DNA from: Babylonia areolata
Taxonomy: Eukaryota; Mollusca; Gastropoda; Neogastropoda; Buccinidae
Reading direction: 5' to 3'
Length of the DNA: 64,000 nucleotides
Assembly: GCF_041734735.1 (NCBI RefSeq)
Contig: NC_134878.1
Coordinates: 16,430,901-16,494,900, forward strand
Positions 25,301 to 40,300 of the stretch are shown one piece after another. Made by a program: the position numbers and the translations under genes. How positions within the stretch are numbered: position 1 is the stretch's first letter; every line of letters begins with the position of its first letter. The notes beneath the pieces are model-generated. The model was not told the DNA's origin. It saw only the letters and a list, made by a program, of their open reading frames with translations, and did not search any database.

Positions 25301-28300
25301 GGCTACAAGAGGAACTAAAGAAAAGACTTAAGTACATCATTCAACATGCAGGATAAATATCATTTTTCAATTTCTGCCCCTGTACACACTTCCCTGTGCA
25401 CTGTTAAAGCTTTCTTATTCAAACAAATCTATTTGATTTATTTTATGAAATATGCAAAGTGTTCCACTTTCTGGAATAAAGACAATGTGAACATTCATCA
25501 GCAAGACCTTATCAAGCTGCTCCCCTCATCCCTTTAACTCTTTGGAGATGTGCCAGCACTTCGGCGCCAGCGCTCTGCCCGTTCAGAATGACGTGCCTTA
25601 GTGTAGGATTCGGCGGATCGCGGAATTTTTTCATTACACTCAGCAGTGTTCAATTAAAGGTAAGCTAATCATGCTGTCTTGACATATCCGTCTAGGAAAA
25701 AATGAGTTATTTCCCCTTGACCGTTAACTGCATGAAAGGCTTTTTTCTAGACTTTTCTGGACTGGGTGAGATCTTTACATCACCAACCAGTGTTGTGATC
25801 TTTTTTTTTCTTTTCTTTTTTTAATTTTTTTAATAAACAGTTTGTTGTGCAACATTTGACTTCAAACTGATTCATGATAATCAGGGAACCTTATTGTGTG
25901 AGAAAATCATCTTATGCTGCCTTGTGGATTAGCTGATGGGTATGACATGCCTGGTGGGTACAGTATACCTATTTTTCAATTTTTTTTTGTTTTTCAGTAT
26001 CTAGTGACATAATTTAAAATATTAAAAAAATATATATCAGCATTTAATGAGAAAACTGTTTTAAAATGTTAAAAGAAGAGATGGTAAACTTTCTAGTGAT
26101 ATATAATTTGTATGTCTGTCTCTGAAAGTGTGTTGAATTTTTGAAATATGTCCATATTTGCCTGTCACAGTAAAACTACATGCACTATTTAACTATGTCT
26201 CCATACAGTTAAAGTCTTTTTACACTTTGCAGACCATGCAGATAATCAAGAAAATCATGTGAAAATAACAGTTCCATCATCATGGACATGTAATGATATG
26301 AATAGTGAAACAAAGAGAAGGGGTGGGGGGTATCGAAGGGAGAGAAGAGCATCTATCAAGGCTTGCACAATTCCTGCTCAGAACCCACTGTGGATGAAAA
26401 TTTGTCAATATATGAATCACCAGCATAAGAATCCAGCCATGTCTGAGAGAGATGACAAAAAGATGAAGAAGGCTACATGAAAGACAACAGGCCTGATGTC
26501 AACATCAGATACAAGCAGAGTTTCTGCAAGACAGAAACTGTAAGAGATGAGATCAGAACAAAGCAAAGATAAGATTAACAGTGCAACACAAGAAAGGCGT
26601 ACACAGCAACAATCACAATGGACCATTTCCTGGGAAGATATCAGCCAATTCTCAAACTTTTCTTCATTTTGTGTGTGTGTGTGTGTGTGTTACCAGCAAC
26701 AGAACATATTAAAAGCAAAATGACATACCCAGAGGTGCCAACCCCAAAATTCATTAATGTTCTAACAATGTGATGAAAAAAACAACAAGAGGGAGGTTGG
26801 GGGGGTGAAAGGAAGGAAAACTGCTTATTTTCCATGAAGGTTACTTTGTAGCTGTCAATTCAATTAGAAAGATAGCTAAGACTTATAGTAGAGCAGAACC
26901 TGTACATATATTAAGTCTTACGACTAATCCTGGTAATTACCCATCAAGTCTCATGTTCTTGAATTCAACCAGGACTGATATCTTACCCATCAGTACAATA
27001 GTCAAAACAGTGATGAAATCAATCTTTTTGCCACAAATTTTTCACAGTGTATTTTTTCATCCAGTTCATCAAATCTTAATAAGCAGATCTGTACTGGTTG
27101 GCACCTCTACCAAGTAAATCCATCCTGATGCCAACTTGGAGTAACTTATCCTTTTTCACCACACTGATATTTTTCTCAATTTTTAATTTTGAATGCAGGC
27201 CAATACGATTCACCAGTAATTTCTTTTCTTCCGCGGCACAGGTCTGTGATCAACAGCGAATGTTGCTAAGTACAAGACAACTGTTGAAAAGGAAAGACTT
27301 CAGGTTATACAGTGGCAAAGAGACAGTCCCCTCCCTCGTGCAGTGGCAGAACTCACCTGCCAATCCAAAGCCAGGTGCTGCAGGGAAAATAGAAGCATTG
27401 TCAGGATTGTGCACATTGTATTCTTTCAAAAGACTTCCTGCAGTTTAATGCAACTGAAGTCAACAGCAGTGTATCAATTACCTGTGACACTGTTCTGAAA
27501 CGTTTCCAGTTACTATGATGGGAATATTAGTGCAAAATATAGAATGCAGAAACTATAACAAGAATAAAATGTTCAGCTGATGGTATTATACTTTCATTTC
27601 ACATTTGGGAATAAAAAAAATAAACAGAAACTTATATATGCATTATTTTATCATTTTGTTGCACTGTCAAAGGCAAGTATAATCCCCAAGATCTGGAGAA
27701 AGAAGATCTTTTTAATGTTAGGACTGTAGAAGCAGCATCTATGAACATGGTCTTGGGATAAAGGCATTGGCTGAAGGCATGGAATTACATAAGTCAACTG
27801 AAACCATCCTTTCTATGATGATGATGCCATCAAATGTTGTCTTGCAGCTATCAATTTTTCTGCTTTTATTTGTAATGGCACATTCAACAATCCTTTACCA
27901 CCTACCCCAATAGAGATTAAGAGTAATGAGAGTAAATCAATAACTGTCTTATCTTTCTTCACTGCTCTTAAAAAAATCTGGTCACATAATTAAAATACTG
28001 ACAAAATAGATCTCAATGCCCTCAGGTTAAGTCCAAATTCATTCTTTGCATCGAGCACATGTATCAACCTGTTCATAATAAAAAGATCATTTCCTTTAAC
28101 ATCAAATGGCACTGTGCACAGCAAGAAAGGGGAACCAAGGACTTGCACATCGGGGCCAGTGATCAGACTGGGGATGGAAACATCTGATCCAAGGGCTTAT
28201 TATTCACAAAAAATGTACCTCACATACCTTTCCACTCACCATGGGAATGGAGGAAGTGAACAGGTGGGAGGGAAAAGGAAGAGACAACAAATATGGAACC

Positions 28301-31300
28301 AACAAGAAAAACAAGACCGTGAAAATCACCCACCTCCCATCATAGCCTGGTCCAGACTAGGATCTCCAGATGGCAAGTCAGGGCGTGTGAAATCACGACT
28401 TTTGTCATTGTTGTACTTGACATTGAGGTTGGTCAGTTTGGAGTAGTCGATCTTCAGAGTGTTGCACCCATTGTAGATGTTCTGGTTGTCCAGAGACTGT
28501 GGAAACATAAAGCCATATCAAATTGCAGAACATAGCTGTCTCAACTACATTCAACCTTTCACTTCTGACAGCAGATATATTCGCTGTGCAAGGTTACTGC
28601 ATTATCTACAGTCTATCAACTTATTTTTTTTATGTTTCAAACAACATGATACTGGTGAAAACAACATACTTGCACTTGGTTGTTGTGTCTAATACATCTG
28701 TTAATATTTTAGCACCATTTCCCACCCATAAAATAGACTTGAATCCCCACCCCCTCCCAATTTTGTGGTAGTGGGTTGGTTTGTTTTTCTTTTTTTTTAA
28801 TCTTGACTTATCTTCCCCTGATTGAAAGTTATCTCATCCTGTCAACAATGAACTTATGATAATCATACTCTCCATTATCTTTCAAGGATATACTTTTACA
28901 TACTATTAAGCATACTTTTAACTTTAATGTTGTTCTTTTTAAAGAGGTTGGTGATTATTTTGCAAAAATCACAAATAGTTCCGTAAGTGAATAGGTGAAA
29001 TGACACATAACACACAAAGTTATAACAGCAGTGACAAACTGGAAGTGTTAAATATACCCACCACCCTCTTATAGGTTTTTTGGGGGGACTTTTTGGAGGG
29101 ATTTTTTCCCCCCCCAAATTAAAAGTAGACCAACGTCTGATTTTGTTGTAGGATAAATACAGAGCAAAATCTTGATAGGACTTTACCTATGCTTTTATCA
29201 ATTTTAATCTTATCCATGTCTTGGGACCAAAGAGACCTTTTCTTTCTTTCTTTTTTTAAACTGTAACAACACTGTCATTTTTACAGACTTTCAAGGACTT
29301 AAAAACAAAAAAGGCATATCAATATTTTTTTTTATTTTTAATATTTGTTATTTAAGTCTTAAAACCTTTGAAACCTGTATGAAACCTGTGCACTCCATAT
29401 ACTGAAGAAGAATGAAACAATTCATCCTTACCACTTTTGCAGTCGTTGCAGTCACTGTGTCAGCAAACTGGATGAGAGCTTGGAAAGTGTCTGCAGAAAG
29501 AAATACTCATGTTCATGCATCCATGTATAAATCTTAGAGATCAACAGCAGGCAAAATTTGGAATCTGCCAATCAATGTGTCAACAACTATTGCAGAAAAT
29601 CTTAACTTCAAATAGCTATGAAAACCTTTATCACAATGTCAAAAATAAATGCTAACCTTGCTTTACTTGATTCATTTTCTTACTGATTTTTTTCTTTTTT
29701 CTTCTTCTTCTTCTTTTTTTTTTTTAAAGAATCAACAAGTGCCACAAAAAAAAAATCAATTCTCTCTTTTTAAATTACATTAAATCAGTCAACTCCCTGA
29801 ACATCTGAAATAAGGTACCATAAATTTCGGTCTATAAGCCGCGACTTTTTACCCCAGCTTCAACCTCTGCGGCTTATACAATAATGCGGCATATTTGCAT
29901 ATTTTAACGATCTCGGGAGTGTCACGTTCTCTTCTATTCTTAGCTGTCCTTCAACTCACCAAAATCACGATTTCTGTCCATGAATTTTTGGATGAGCTTC
30001 AGGATAGTGTGCAAACTGTTCGCGTTATATAAATCAAATCCGCACACATTAAAGCCTTCAGATCAGCATTCAGTTCTACTCTGCTCAAGCGTACACCCTC
30101 ATCATGTCAAAAACGCGACGTTATGCCTATGATGCAGCCTTCAAATTGAAGGCGATCAACCTAGCAGACGACAGTGCAAGCGATGAACCAGCAGCGACCT
30201 ACACCTTCATGTTCATGAAGTGAAAGCAAGGCTGAAGTCAGTGACAAGATGGTGGAGGAAGCTGTGCTGGTTCTCTTCAACTTGGACACTGAAGACGAAG
30301 ATTTTAGTGGATTCAGTGAGCAGGACGACGTTGAATAAATGTGACTATCCCTAAATTATGGATCTTACTTTCGTTGTGTTTATTTATCATTATTTTTGTG
30401 GCACTAGTAGTATTTTCGCTTGCTTTTCTTTATGTTGTTCCCGCTTGTGTTTATTTCATAACCTACATTATCGACAGATTTTCTGTAGTATCAGTATGTG
30501 TTCCGGTACCGGAAATAAGTGCGGCTTATAAACCGGTGCGGCTTATGTATGTATTAAGTTCAATTTTTTCCAAAATTCAGTGGGTGCGGCTTATATGCCA
30601 GTGTGCTCAATAGACCGAACTTTACGGTACTTTAATTTCTTTCAACGAAACACAAATCTTTCTTTCCTTCAGTTAAGAATTCTTCATAAAAAATCTTTTT
30701 TTTAATTTAAAATATATATATGTAAACTCCCTGAAAAATTCAATATGGTAATTCAATTTCTCTCCAAACATGAATCTTTCTTTCCTTCAGTAAAAAAAAC
30801 AACTATTTTTTCATACATTCTCTCATTCAGCAATCATAACCCAATGCATACATCTAAAACCAAACCAGGTAAAACTGTACTCACTGTTTTTAGTGAAAGT
30901 GATGATCTTGAGGACTTTTCCATATCTGGTGAAGAGCTGAAAGAAACAATGTCATCAATAAAAAATAAAATTTCAGACACTCCATGCAGCTTACAACAAT
31001 TGATTCATACGGTGCATATCCCTAACAAGGGACACCGAGGATATCACAAGAAACAAGAAAATATACTTACATCCGTTCTTCATCCACACTTGTCCGATAT
31101 ACTGTAGAAGTTATTTCCATTTCCTTTTGATTGTGTGTATGTAGGAACATGGAAACCGTTTTACTTAAACGATTCTCCATGCCCTTGCATTGCTCGGGCA
31201 CTGTGTTCATTGAGTTAATGATCTATGCTAATATGAAACAAATTGGTCAAGCTGAGAACAATCATACTACCTACCTACAGTTACAGAACTATTTACAGGC

Positions 31301-34300
31301 ATCAAACAAACACAAACACACACACACACACAGTGTTCGCTCTTGGTCTGAAAAATTTACAGAAAAAAATCTGCAACTTTCTAATATTTCAATGGTTGTG
31401 ATGGCTGAGAAGGTAGAGTCACCCCCCTACCCCTCTTCCCCCTTTTAAAATATATACGCATTCTTTACAAAACACCAGCTTGGTAAACTATGTTAATAAT
31501 GAATGAGGGTGTAAAGTTTCTATTTTCAGGACATAATTGAAAACATCAATACCACTCCCACATCCCTACTTTTGTAATGAAATTATGAAACTTGTGATAC
31601 CTTCCACAACTCTGTATATACATATCTCTTTCACTACTCTTTTCACAAAAAAACAACAAAAAAACAGACATCACCTTGAATACCACTCATCTTGGGACAT
31701 CTGAAAACAAGTACAAAGCACACACACACACAAAAAAAAAAGAGCACCAGAATTAAAAAAATTAAGTTTCCATATTCCTGAATCACAAGGAGGGGCAGCA
31801 GTGGGTGATTCTGAGTTCAAGTTTTATTTTCTGCCTGTGGAATATTCATTCAAAAAGGTAACTGACATAAATGCCTTGTGAAATGATTTTTCTCAGGGGT
31901 GGCAGGAGGAAGAAAGAAGCATCAGACAAAACAATTGTCTTCAGGAACTTTATCAGACTTAGATGATCCATGTTTTGCCATCATCATCTGCTTCAGAAGC
32001 ACCAAACCACAAAACATGCACTCATCTTAAGCTCTCTTATTTATCTGCCATACTTCAAGGATTAATTTTGAATGTTGATACCCAACCCCTAGGAAGAAAA
32101 CAAAAGCAAACAAAACATGCATCCAAGCAAAACAAAACAATACTGATCATGAAATATACCACAAGTACACTTGCTTTGTTTTGTCTGTTCTATTTGCATC
32201 ATGTTCTGGAATGAGAGGTATTATCCACTCCTGAACGAATGCTTTTTAGGTTTGGAAGTCTTCCATTTCTGATGCTGTGTGTACATATCTCATAAAGGTA
32301 TATGAATGGACATGGAACATCCTTTCTGTGATCAGAAAAAGGAAGCCATTTCTTAACACTGCCAAATACAAGGAAATAAAACATCTCTGACACACTTCAC
32401 TAGCAACAGATTCACCCCCACCCCCCACCCCCAACCAGTTTTTTTCTTTTTTTAGCTAGCTGAATTTGGAATTAAAGTGGACCAGTTATTGAAAAGGAAA
32501 AAGTCTGGAAGAAAACAAAAATACAATAAAAGGCCAAAACAAAACTGGAATGAGTGCTCAGCTTTTCTGCATGTCATCCACACGGAAGATTACAATGTCT
32601 ATAACCAAAACAATCAGTACTGCTTTCATTCTTGAAATAATCATCCGAGTTTTAGTCTCTGGTTTCACACTAAGGAAAGACTCAACCATTAAAAGCAGCA
32701 GATCCTGACAGTTCTGTCCTCTCCATTTGGTGATTAAAAAAACTTCTCAAATTAACTGATACAATACTTCGAGGCAGTTCCACTGTTTTTTGTTTTTTTT
32801 GTACACCGTTTCTCTGGGCATGTGGACAGGTACAATTACTAATGAGAACTCTGCAGGTTCTCCCCCCCCCCCCCTCCCCCCCCCAAGTACATTTTTCCAA
32901 AAGCAATATTTTTTTTTTAGCAACTGAACTGTCATTATGTGGCAGTATGATGTATTTCACTTTGCTACAGCACTGCCTATCTACAATACACAGATCTCCA
33001 ACCATTTAGATTACACCTTGTTTTTTCTTTTGTTTTTTGTTGTTGTTTCTTTTAGGCGTGAAACTCACTGAAAACTTTCGAACAACCTGAAAAAAAGAAC
33101 TCACCTGGTGCAAGACCTCCAGCGTCACAGGGTAGCCCACATTGTCCACAATCACCCGCAGGATGGTATTCTGCTGCTGGTCATCAGAGCTGCCTCCCTG
33201 TACCACAGTGGCAGCCTGAAGTGCAGCTTGAGCATTGGTACTCTGTTGCGAAACTGACTAACTTGAGAATGTAGATTACTCGACCCAAGAAGAGTCCTGA
33301 TGCTAGATTCTCAGAGATGCCAACCCGAAGTATCGATATTCCTATGTCCAGTATTGTCTTTTTCCCTTCTCTGCATTCTTCACAAAGCTTGGTTTGTCTT
33401 TATACTATTGAAAAGCAGCCTACAATATATAACTGTTAAGTATTTATAAAGTACTGGTTTATGAATTTTGCAGTAATCAACATGCCCTTTTGCATAACTT
33501 TTCTTCAAATGAAAAATTAAATAAATATAAAAAGAAAGCCAGTAAAAATTGTGAATCCTCCAATATCGATGAAGTCAAAATTAGTTGTGGTACACTTTTC
33601 ATACTTTGACAATGCTTCTGAACTTTGCACTTTTAAAGTTACAATATTTCTATCAAAGATGACTGAATTTCTTTGATATCGCTTTTCACAGAAATACATC
33701 AACTCAACAGTTTTCTTAGAACTGACATAGTTGTGTTGGTTACATTCCCTTGGAATCAAACCACATTTAGTGGCTTTGCCCGACACTAAGAAGAAGAAGA
33801 AGAAGAAAAAAAAACAAAAAAATCATTGCTCCTCATCTATAATTGACATATGAAGAATTATCATTGAAAAACACCTCCTCTAAACTATTTTTCATTAAAG
33901 CTTCTTTTTTATTCTTCTTCTTCTTTTTTTTTTTTCTTTTTTTTTTTTAAAATATAATTCTTTACATAAGAATATCTAGTGTAGATCTGTAACGGTTGGC
34001 ACCTCTGGACTGTTTCAATGATCTGGTCCCCCTGATCAACTAAATATTTTGTAATAATTTGTTTTCGTTGTCTTAACAATTTCAACCCATCCCCCCATCA
34101 CAAATGGAGACAAAGTATGCCCTTGCTATTATCGCTGATATTTGCCGAAAGACCTAGGGTAAATTCCAACAGAGTGCATTACCATACACTAAGCTTATCA
34201 GATCTTATACTGAGGTTTACTTGCCTGTTTTTAATGCCAATCAAACAATATGAAGATCTAACTCTTGATCTGGATACACAGACTTAAAAGTATGCCATAG

Positions 34301-37300
34301 TGTAATACATGCACAATCACAGTTCTTTGGATAAATACAACTCAACTAAATACACACACACACAAAAGACAAACAAAAACACATACATAAGCAAAGAAAC
34401 ACAGGTGAAGATATTTCCAGAGAAAGAAAAATCTCAACTTAGTCTTCTGACTTTGTCCATCATAAAATCAATGACTGTACAGTCAGTCTCCAAAATCAGA
34501 TTCTTCATGAACTTCCACAACTGACTTTCTGAAAGTGTCATTGTTGTCAATCTATGCTGCTTGCAGAAATAAACATACACACCTCTTTTTCTTTCTTTAA
34601 AAATGCAATGGAACAATTTCAAATACACTAAGTTGTGCACTACTGAAAGTTCCTCATTTCTTTCTTCAGTTCACCCATGCCCTATTCCATTTTTTTCTTT
34701 CTTTCTGCTGAAAATAATAAAACTCAACAAGCAAAAACCCATCCCAGTTGTGAAGCCAATTCAGTGTATGCCTTTGCTCCTTCAAGTTCTGGACTAGCCT
34801 TTCACACTCACACATTTCTCAAATATTGAAAAAGCAGGACTTCACACCAGCTCACATACAGAGAACTAAGCATTTTTTGAAAAACAAAGAAGGCTTACCT
34901 GGAAAGAGTGTGAGGAGTCTGTCTTGAGCTCCTTGTGGTTAGAAAACTGCACGTAGCAAGTCTTGAGGCGAACCTGAGCCAAGTTGGATGAGTAGTAGGA
35001 CACCATATTTACAGCAGCACTTTCTTCAGCAAACTCCAGGAAAGCCTGAAATAACCAAACATAAAAGTAAATGTTTTTCCCCCTCAAATATTCCATCTGA
35101 AAAAGCCACTAACAGAGCTCTGCAACTATTATATCTGTCACTGTCTGAGTCGCTTTCTATTACTGTGGTTGGAATTTAGTGTAAATATTGCATTTTAAGG
35201 TGGCTCACATGACAACAGGCTATGTTCTGTCACAGGTCATTAAAGTACAGTCATTCAGGCTTTAATCACATCAACATGGCATACTGTAAGAGTAAACAGA
35301 ACAAGGAAAGCGCATAAATAACACAATCATGAGACCAGTATCAAAATATTTAAATCTGCTTTTGGTCTTTATGCTGGTCACACAAAACCATCTGCACGGA
35401 CTCTCCCTTCAATCTTGGTATGTTTGTATTCCTTTGCCAGAGAGTGAAAAAATCCCAACCCTACATATCAACAATGGACATTACAGTCTCAGGATAAGTC
35501 CAGTACACAATACACTCAGCCTTTATACCCACATCCCTCACAGGGAATATGTATCCTAAAATATAGGTCTCATACAGACACGGTAAAATCCAAACCAACC
35601 TGGTTTTTCTGTTTCAAAACAAGGACATTTGTCATCTTGCCAAAAGGCATCCCCAGCTGGACAACATCCGTCTCAGCAACCTCATGGGGCAGACTGCGGA
35701 TGTGAACAACACGAGATGGTGGGTTGGCACCCCCATCAAGCTTGACCTGTAGTAAAAATAAAAATAAAGGTTAGAAAATAAACAAAAAACAAAAAGTGTG
35801 GTTGTGGTGGTGGTGGGGAGCGGGGGGGGGGGGGGAGTTTGTGAGCAAAGGTAGGTGTGTACATCTGTGTCTGTAATTAATTATACAGAAAAATTATTAT
35901 AAAAAAACAACAAAAAAACAACCTTTCACGACCCCCCCCACCCACTATCCTTGTAGAGTACTTCACTCATATGCTAGCATTTCATAACTTTTCTTCAAAA
36001 GAAATAAGACAACTTTTTTTCTTTCTTTCTTTCTTTTTTTTTTTTTTTTTTTTAAATGATAATAATCTTCATCTCTTACAAAGCAACTGCAGGACTGCAA
36101 TTAATAAAGAAATAAGAAAAGAAAAACACAAAAAGCATCTCTATATTTTATAAATCAGTTCCACTCTGCATTCATTCTAACCATTAATAACATAGTTTCT
36201 TTACCATGCCATGGTAAATAAGTTGTAGCAGTTTGTATAAAATGAATTCCCACTACACTAGTCTTACCTCTGTACAGCACTTAAAAGAATTTTGCAATAA
36301 AAATTCCGAATTACACCAGCAAGAATATCATCATCCTTCTTGATCAGATCAAACATGATGATACTTACTTTTTTTGCATCATTCATTTCACCCTGAAGCT
36401 GGCCGATCCCTGTTCCGTTGGTGACCCTTGACATCAGCTCGTCAGATCCACGCTGTAACAGAATTTTTCTTTTTACATGATAATGCACTGTGGAAAACAA
36501 CATTGCGAAAAGAAAGCCAAGCTGGTTTAATGATAACTCATTCCATATTGTGGAGTTTACTTTTTTGCACTTCAGTATTTGATTTCCTCTTCTGGTTAAA
36601 TGCAATAAACAGCTGCAAATATCCAAGTTTTGACCACTGATGATACTGCAGGAAAAATTAAGCCTGAGCATCAAATGTATCAAAAACTGCATCAATGTAC
36701 ATGACTATGTATTATGCAATACATGCACACCTTTATGTACAGTCTGCTTTTACATTTTTCTTTTGCATTTTTGTTGTTGTTGATGTTGTTGTTGTTGCCT
36801 GCATATTACAATTCAAAATATCAAAAAGAGTCAGAGTATGATAATGATCTTTTCTTAAGGATATCAGTTTTTTGTTTTATATTCTAACTCGGATTTCTAC
36901 CACGCTTTGCCACAAAGCATGTGCAGTCCCGACATAAGTTAGCATGGAGAATTTTGATGTAAAAATACATTTACAGTATATATATTTTATTATAAATGAA
37001 TAATAAATAAAGAGAGAGAAGGAAACATTCCATAATGATAATTTAAAAAAACCAAAAAAAAACCCTATGAAATTCAAAAAGGCAAAGCAAACAATAACAA
37101 CCAAACTCAGTCTGGAATTAGTGGAAAGAAAGATTATATTCCTAGGTGCACAGTAACAGAATAACTAATTACAATACTTACACTGTTACTGGTCTATGTT
37201 CAAACTTGATCTGACACTGAACCCTATTAACAGTAGTAACAAGTATTATTGATATTTACACACACATTTTCCTTCATGTTCTTTCTCTCTAAAGATCATT

Positions 37301-40300
37301 CTACCTTGCGCAAAAAGTACAGCTTTACATAAATATTAAGGCAGTAACCCAGAACATGGAAAACTAAACATGCACAGTGTCAACAAAATCAATACAATGT
37401 GAAAAATCACAGTACCTCAGTTGCCTGATACATCATGCAAGGCATTCCTTACTGCCAACAGAGATACTGTCCACAGCAGACTTATTTCACATTTATTTAT
37501 CATTTATGATTTTACAATACAAATTATACAAAGTAAAATCAAATCATTACTCTAAAAAAAAGTCTAAGAACTTTTGCAGAGGGTAGAAGAGTAGTGCAGA
37601 GCGTAGAGGAGTGCAAAGGGGAATGTCAAAATTACATATTCAGATAGTGCAAAAAGACAAGTCAGTACTGACTTTCATTTTAAGATGTTAAGTTATCAAT
37701 TCAGGAAACATATCAATCTCTTTTAACCCCATCCCACCCCTAACCTCCCCCCTCTCTCTAACAAAACCCAATAAGAAAGCACCACAATCAAATCCTTTAG
37801 TAGACAAAAAGCAGCAGAATCAAAAACAGACAATCAATTGTATCAAGCAACTGTTGAAAGAGACACATATATGAACCAGAAGGGCTGTGTCATCGCTTTA
37901 TCATGGACCACACAAGCAGAAAGCTATCAAACAAAGTTCTTCCCAATGTCCTCTCATACACTCGCCTAATGACATGAAGATTATAAACCTATAAAGTTGT
38001 CGGAACTTGCACAATACCAAATTGAGTGAAATGAAGTAACAAAGCTGATGGTAACAAATCAGTAAGTATAAATGCAACTGCAACACAACTCACTAACTCG
38101 CACAGACCTACAATTGCAACAAAAGAAAAACCCTCTTTTACCTCTTTTCACCTTTGTAGAGAGAAAGAAAAATCTCACCCTACTCTCTTTCAAAAGCACA
38201 CAGCAGCAAGCTGGCCAGAAGCAACAAATCAACCAGGCGTATACAGGAAGAAACGCAGACTGGCAAACCTGAGCTTTTAGTTTTCCCAATGTACTACTAG
38301 TACCACAAGGTGGTGTGTTGTTTTTGCCTCTAGTGGATTCTAACAGCTAAGCTGGCTGGCTGAGCAGAGCATGAAAGTACTCAGAAAGTTGTCAAACAGG
38401 CCTGGTGACACATTCCTGTGTTGTGTGACATGCTGACACTTGTGTCTACCTACTGTGTATGCTACAACCTCGATCACATACAGGTTACAAAGCAAGCTGG
38501 TGAGGCCCAACCAGATAATCAATAGTTTTCTCTTGTCCAACATCAGCCAGCGAGGTAAAGATTAAAAGATAGTGAACAAAACTTTTCTACTATTGTTGGT
38601 AAAAAAAAAAAAAAATTTAATAAAATAAAATAAAAACTATCAATACCTAAGCACTATCAGGGATCTCTTCCACTGTATGAACAGCCCATGCTCAGTTTTT
38701 ATCATTCAACATACAATCTGCTGTAATCTTCTCCCTCACCACCACCTTTGTGTGTGTGTGTGTGTGTGTGTGTGTGGTTCATAGCCCAACTGACCTACAA
38801 AGAGGGAGGGGAAATAAAAAAAAGTGGAACTCAGTGTGTATGTGTGTGTGTGTGTGTGAGAGAGCGTGAGAGAGAGAGAGAGATGACAATTGAAAGAGTG
38901 GTCACCGTGTGCAAGGAAGTTCATGCATCACTGTAATTAAAAGCATGTACTCAGGCATGTTTCCATTATGTTCACAAGATACTTTCAAACACTGATTAAC
39001 AAAAAGAATATTGCTGAATAGAACAAAAACTCTGCCAACAGTTCAGACCAAAATAAACCAGGAATAAATACAATTCAAACAAGCAATGGCAGTATGCCAA
39101 CTGACTGCAGTATGACACATATAAATTTGAACACTAAACTAAAAATAACAACTGTAAGTGTGGCTACAGAAACCAACCCCCTCATGAAAAAATCTTAGAC
39201 TGGGAGAAAATACACACAAATCATCTCTGAACAGAAAATGTGGACACAATCTCTCCAACATCTACAGCGGAATGCTCACATCATGTGACACAAGATCTGC
39301 CTTTGGGTGTGTGCAAGAACTATCTTTATTCAGCCTAAGGGAAGTCTTTAAGACAATGCTTGTAACTGCTCAACACTGCTGATTCTGATGGAGGAAAAAA
39401 AAAACGTCTATTTCAAATGGCAGGAAACAACTTTCACGCCCTGGTCAGATGAAATGCTGCAGAGCAGCACAAATGTACAGTTTATACTGTTGTGGTGTCA
39501 CTCAGAAACAAAGATTTTTTTTCTTTCGAAGCAGATTGCATATGCACACATACATGCTCACTCAAATGAGTGCACACGCACGCACGCCTTGTACACTCAA
39601 CATATCCCATACTGCTATCTATCCAGATCTCAACAAACCTATCATTCTTTGACACACAGGCATTCACTATTATCACCATAACAACTGGGAAATGGGATGG
39701 AAGCAAAAACCAACCCATTCACCTGTTGACAGGCAGATGCTTGCCAAGACTGCCAGCAAGCCAGCCAGCTAGCTAGCTTCTCAGTTGCTGCAGTCTCAAC
39801 TGCAATCAGGGCATGCAGTATTGATTTTTTCCCTCCAGCTGTTTGTTTTTAAGAGCTAGTGTCTTGCCAGTGTAGAAATGAAGTCTGCTAAGTGATTTAA
39901 TTGTCAAAGTAGCATTCAATGTGTTTTCAGAATATTCCAGTGCATGACAAGACCAAAACAAGATGTGGGAGAGAAGGGGGGGAGGAGGAGAGGGAGAGAG
40001 ATGTGGAAAATATATATATCCGTCTCAAGCGAGAGGGTAAATGTGTTAACAGCTTCCAACACAAGAAGCCGGCGGAAAGGGAATTAAAGTTTACTGGATC
40101 AAATAAGCTCAACAGACACTAATTCACACTAATTAAGGTTCTTAGAGAAGCTAAAAATCAGTCTTGTAATTCGTCTAGCAAGCTACGCTGGACAGGTTTC
40201 CAGTGAAATCTTGTGGAATAAAACCACAAGGCATGTTTTTTTTTGTTTTTGTTTTTTAAGTAAAAAACACAACTGATTCAGTGATAGTGCATGTTAACTT

